Of a stretch of 64,000 nt of DNA, positions 60,316 through 64,000 are shown piece by piece. The notes under the pieces are model-generated. The model was not told where the DNA came from. It saw only the letters and a list, made by a program, of their open reading frames with translations, and ran no database searches. The stretch lies in contig JAJEKV010000014.1 of NCBI GenBank assembly GCA_021234155.1, positions 21,593,513 to 21,657,512 of the forward strand. The letters are read 5' to 3'. The first letter of the stretch is position 1, and each line of letters begins with the position of its first letter. This stretch comes from Isoetes taiwanensis (Eukaryota; Streptophyta; Lycopodiopsida; Isoetales; Isoetaceae). The translations under genes and the position numbers were made by a program.

Positions 60316-62769
60316 TGTAACGGTCCTGGCCACCTAATGGGTCAATATACCTATTTATGTATGTATGTACATATTCATGGCATATATACAGCATGAGATT
60401 AGGGTTTTATCTCTTTGGAGAAAGGTTTATTACAGCATGAAGGTAGGGGAGCAATTCTGGGCAGTTTGGGCCCAGAAATTTGAAGCATCATATCTCGGCG
60501 ACCGAGATCCTTTTCAGGTGATTTTTCTTTTTGTTGGAAAGGTCTTTAAGTAAGCTTTCGGAATAGGTCTGATCAAGCCAAAACTCATCCGTATGCAAAG
60601 TTATGACAGAAATAGTGATGCTGAGTCAGAATTGACTGCACTATGCCTATTCTTACTGGTTTGCTTCTTGGAGCTAGAAAGGCGATCTTTGGAGCGCAAT
60701 CAATTACAAAGGGGTCCAGAGATCTATGTGGAAAGAAATTATCAGGTGGGGTTTTTGCTTTTGATCAATTGAGGTGTGCTATGAGCTGCCATGATTGAGT
60801 CTACGCACATGATTTTTGCATGCAAATATGATAGATTATGAATTTGTTGGAGACTCATAAGGCTAGAGAAGAAAATCAATGATTGGAAACATCCACTGTA
60901 AGGCTGATTTTAAGTCAAGAATGGCTGAATATTACATGAAGAGCACCGATTCAGCATGGAAACTTTAAAAAAAGCGAGAATTAGATTGGATGCAGTGAGG
61001 CCTTTCCGAGCTCTCCAAGCGCCATTTGTGTTCATGTTATGTTTTTGTCATTTTGGTTTTGTGCTTTATTTTGTTGGTCTTGTATTTCTGCCTTTCTCAA
61101 TTTATTTGCATGTCCTAGTATGAAGCTAAGTCCTCATAGATGGAATTGGGTTGCATTCGAGCTTAGCGGCCAGAGGAGATCCAGACATGAAAAATTTGGC
61201 GAGAATAATCATAATAGTAAGAATATGCATTGTTTGATAATTGTCTAACTATGGTAAAATTCTAAGGTTTGGGATAAAGTATCTTTCTTAGCTCATGGAG
61301 ATGGGGCTAATCTTTGAGAAGTAGTCTATACACAGGATGTAGGCGTCAAACCCCTCGGCATCAAGGATTTCGGCATCAAGTTAGCATGTGGATCTTGAAA
61401 TAGGAATAAGCGGTCATCGACATCAAGGATTATTGAGATTGAGGCGGGTCCACATTGGTACAAGGAGAGCCATGTGAAGCTTGGGGGTTTTGAGAATGTG
61501 ACTATAGCATGAAGTACGGCTAGTGCGAGTCGCGTAACTGTAGTTTTCAAGTTGTTGCATTGTATTTTATCAAAGAGCATCATAGCTAATGGATTCAAAG
61601 TATAAGCGTTATGGAGCGTTGTATTCCTCATGGGAAGATGGTTTTTGAGGTAAGTTTTGCATTATAGAAGATGTTAGTATCTTTCCTTGATCGATGCGTA
61701 TATAGGTATTGAAGCTACATCAATGGCGGTCGGGGCTCGTAACTTCCTCCACATGTTTGTATTGTGATCATGATCTTCACCAATGAGTTAGCTACTTCGG
61801 CATGGTTAGGTTGTATGGGCAACCTCGGCAAAAGGCTAAGAGTATGATCTAGGCACATTTATTGTAAATTCTCTAATGAACCCACATCTCATGGTCTTTG
61901 CATTGTTCCTTTTGTTGGTTTGGTATTTGTTATGTATTTGGAACCTCACGGGGTGGGGCTTCTAGGTTCGGTGGCCTAGGTTGCTCCGGCATGCTCATGT
62001 TCATCGTGATTCTCGTGGTTCTTGTGCTCTGTGACACCGGGCATTAGTTCTCTGGCGGGGATTGCTATGTCGATCAACTCTTGTGAAACCCCATGGTAAA
62101 GAGGTCCTCGGTGCGGGCGTGGGGCTGAGAGGGTATCGCCTCTGAGTTCACCCCCACCACACTCACTGGGGCTTGGAATGTAAGCTGGCTGGGCAACATC
62201 TTTGCTAACGGGGCTTTGTATGTAGGCTGGCTGAGCTACCATTGTCGGAGTTTGTTTATGATGGTTTGATACTCAGGTTATGTTCTTTGCTCTTGATGTT
62301 CATGATGTTTTCTTTATTGTCATAGTCTAGCGTTGCACCATAGGTTCTTGTGTCTTTGAATTGTTATGTTTGCTATCAAGATTCGAGTGTATTTCCATGC
62401 ATGCGAGGCGACCGGGGATCCCACTTAGTCCGCGAGGACTAACCCGGTGAGTGCATGTGCGTGAAAAGAGCAAGGTGATGGCACCCAGTATTGTTGTGGC
62501 TCATGGATGGTGCGGCTTCTAGGATTGAGTTGCTAACATGGATCTTTGTAACCATTGAGAATATGGATTCTTTGGATGTTAATGTTATTTGATTATATTG
62601 AGATATCAAGTATTTGCTCATTGAGTTTTGAGTGTGCAATTTAGGCATGCAAGAGGAAGATTCAATTCTTCACCATATTCAATTGTTTGTCATACCAACC
62701 TAGAATTAGCCTGGTATTGACAAGATCGAGGAGTTGCCTAGAGGTCAACTCGGCGAGGCTTCGTCCACG
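60316..62769 (+). repeat. LTR 3
   Basis: About 2454 bp, the same start (TGTAACGG) and an altered end (cgtccacga). It is preceded by the PPT agaaggggagac. Confidence 0.82.
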
Positions 62770-63093
62770 ATTTGGTATCGAAGCAATGTTGGATCTTTGG
62801 GAGTTGGCTTGTTTGGTTGTGGCATTGTGATGCTAATGATCTTTCTTTGAGAGACATCAAGAGATGGTATCCTCGGAGGGAGGAACAATATCTAGAGGTG
62901 GTTAGCATGAAGGTGCTAAGTAAGAATTCTCAGCGTAAGCTATAAAACAAACTTTCGGCGATGTTGAGAATACAGTTTTCTTGTATAAGTTTGGAATATA
63001 TATATAATCATGATAGTTATTAATGGATTTTACAAGTGCTAAGATCTGTGATGATGACCCATGAGGACATGGGTTAATTTTTAGAAGGGGAAG

Positions 63094-64000
63094 CTATAGC
63101 AGGTCCTGGCCACCTAATGGGTCAATATACCTATTTATGTATGTATGTACATATTCATGGCATATATACAGCATGAGATTAGGGTTTTATCTCTTTGGAG
63201 AAAAGGTTTATTCTGAGCATGAAGGTAGGGGACAATTCTGGGCAGTTTGGGGCCGAAATTTGAAGCATCATATCTCGGCGACCCGAGATCCTTTTCAGGT
63301 GATTTTTTTTTTGTTGGAAAGGTCTTTAAGTAAGCTTTCTGGAATAGGTCTGATCAAGCCAAAACTCATCCGTATGCAAAAAGTTATGACAGAAATAGTG
63401 ATGCTGAGTCAGAATTGACTGCACTATGCCTATTCTTCTGCAGGTTGCTTCTTGGAGCTAGAAAACTGATCTTTGGAGGCGCAATCAATTACAAAGGGTC
63501 CAGAGATCTATGTGGAAAGAAATTATCAGGTGGGGTTTTGCTTTTGATCATTTGAGGTGTGCTATGAGCTGCCATGATTGAATACGCACATGATTTTTGC
63601 ATGCAAATATGATAGATTATGAATTTGTTGGAGACTCATAAGGCTAGAGAAAAAAATCAATGATTGGAAACATCCTGTAAGGCTGATTTTAAGTCAAATG
63701 AATGGCTGAATATTACATGAAGAGCACCGATTCAGCATGGAAACTTTAAAAAAAAAGGCAGAATTAGATTGGATGCAATGACGCACATAAGCTCTCCAAG
63801 CGCCATTTTGTGTTCATGTTATGTTTTGTCATTTTGGTTTTGTGCTTTATTTTGTTGGTCTTGTATTTCTTTGCCTTTCTCAATTTATTTGCATGTCCTA
63901 GTATGAAGCTAAGTCCTCATAGATGGAATTGGGTTGCATTCGGAGCTTAGCGAGAGAGGAGATCCGGAGCATGAAAGAGGTGGCCCGAATAATCATAATA
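63094..64000 (+). repeat. LTR 4, truncated by the window end
   Basis: It starts ctatagcaggtcctggcc where the other LTRs read ctgtaacggtcctggcc, then follows the LTR consensus to the window end. Confidence 0.8.

Larger units (their letters stand above)
54775..64000 (+). mobile_element. Tandem array of a non-autonomous LTR element with very long LTRs
   Basis: The ~2.77-kb unit starts at 54775, 57548, 60316 and about 63094 and runs off the window. Each unit is an LTR (about 2.45 kb, TGTAAC...GTCACA) plus a ~320-bp interior with a PBS and PPT. No coding sequence longer than about 100 codons is conserved. The LTR-interior-LTR-interior order shows a tandem array rather than separate insertions. 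The left junction lies inside a LINE ORF. Confidence 0.88.

Noticed and set aside
1-64000. CRISPR arrays, bacterial operons or phage genes
   Set aside because: The DNA is clearly eukaryotic, with GT-AG introns, LTRs and a plant transit peptide; no regularly spaced direct repeats with unique spacers were seen.

Overview
This window looks like nuclear DNA of a land plant. It holds a spliced CDKAL1-type tRNA-modification gene with plant-like exons, a plastid acyl carrier protein gene with a transit peptide, captured plant LRR and YODA-type MAPKKK gene pieces, and dense nested transposons. The repeat load, the DIRS-type (RT + tyrosine recombinase) element and the gag-only LTR elements suggest a large, repeat-rich genome, possibly a non-seed plant, but the clade cannot be fixed from this window.

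Layout. 1-2723: 3' part of a gag-only LTR element (copy 1, + strand). 2724-11347: AT-rich DNA with small duplications and no supportable gene. 11348-14546: a Helitron-derived segment (copy A) with a broken RPA-like gene, an LRR fragment and a MAPKKK fragment. 15579-17412: N-terminal half of a Helitron Rep/helicase gene. 17444-28762: a block splitting the Helitron, made of copy 2 of the gag-only LTR element (- strand), a small cysteine-rich ORF with its own TATA box (21447-21713), and a decayed retroelement-like tract. 28763-30642: the Pif1-type helicase half. 30673-34123: copy B of the Helitron segment, with a complete RPA-like first exon and the same captured fragments.

36377-41859 (- strand): a four-exon plastid ACP gene whose last exon is cut by a 4756-bp Mutator-like element (36438-41193) flanked by a perfect 9-bp target duplication. 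The element carries its own transposase and clusters of hairpin-forming repeats near both ends. 42135-42638: a small MITE, a tRNA-like SINE head and a fold-back. 43443-45850: a decayed DIRS-type retroelement. 45930-46291: a LINE fragment. 46493-46934: a long inverted repeat. 47376-50366 (- strand): the CDKAL1-like gene, 11 coding exons, with one in-frame TAG in exon 9. 52612-54774: a LINE truncated by an LTR insertion. 54775-64000: at least four tandem units (~2.77 kb) of a non-autonomous LTR element with very long LTRs and a ~320-bp non-coding interior.

Only two host genes are well supported (ACP and CDKAL1-like), and each is damaged in this sequence. The rest is mobile DNA at several ages. 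The most informative parts are the ACP/MULE insertion, the DIRS-type element, the duplicated gene-capturing Helitron segment, and the LTR tandem array.
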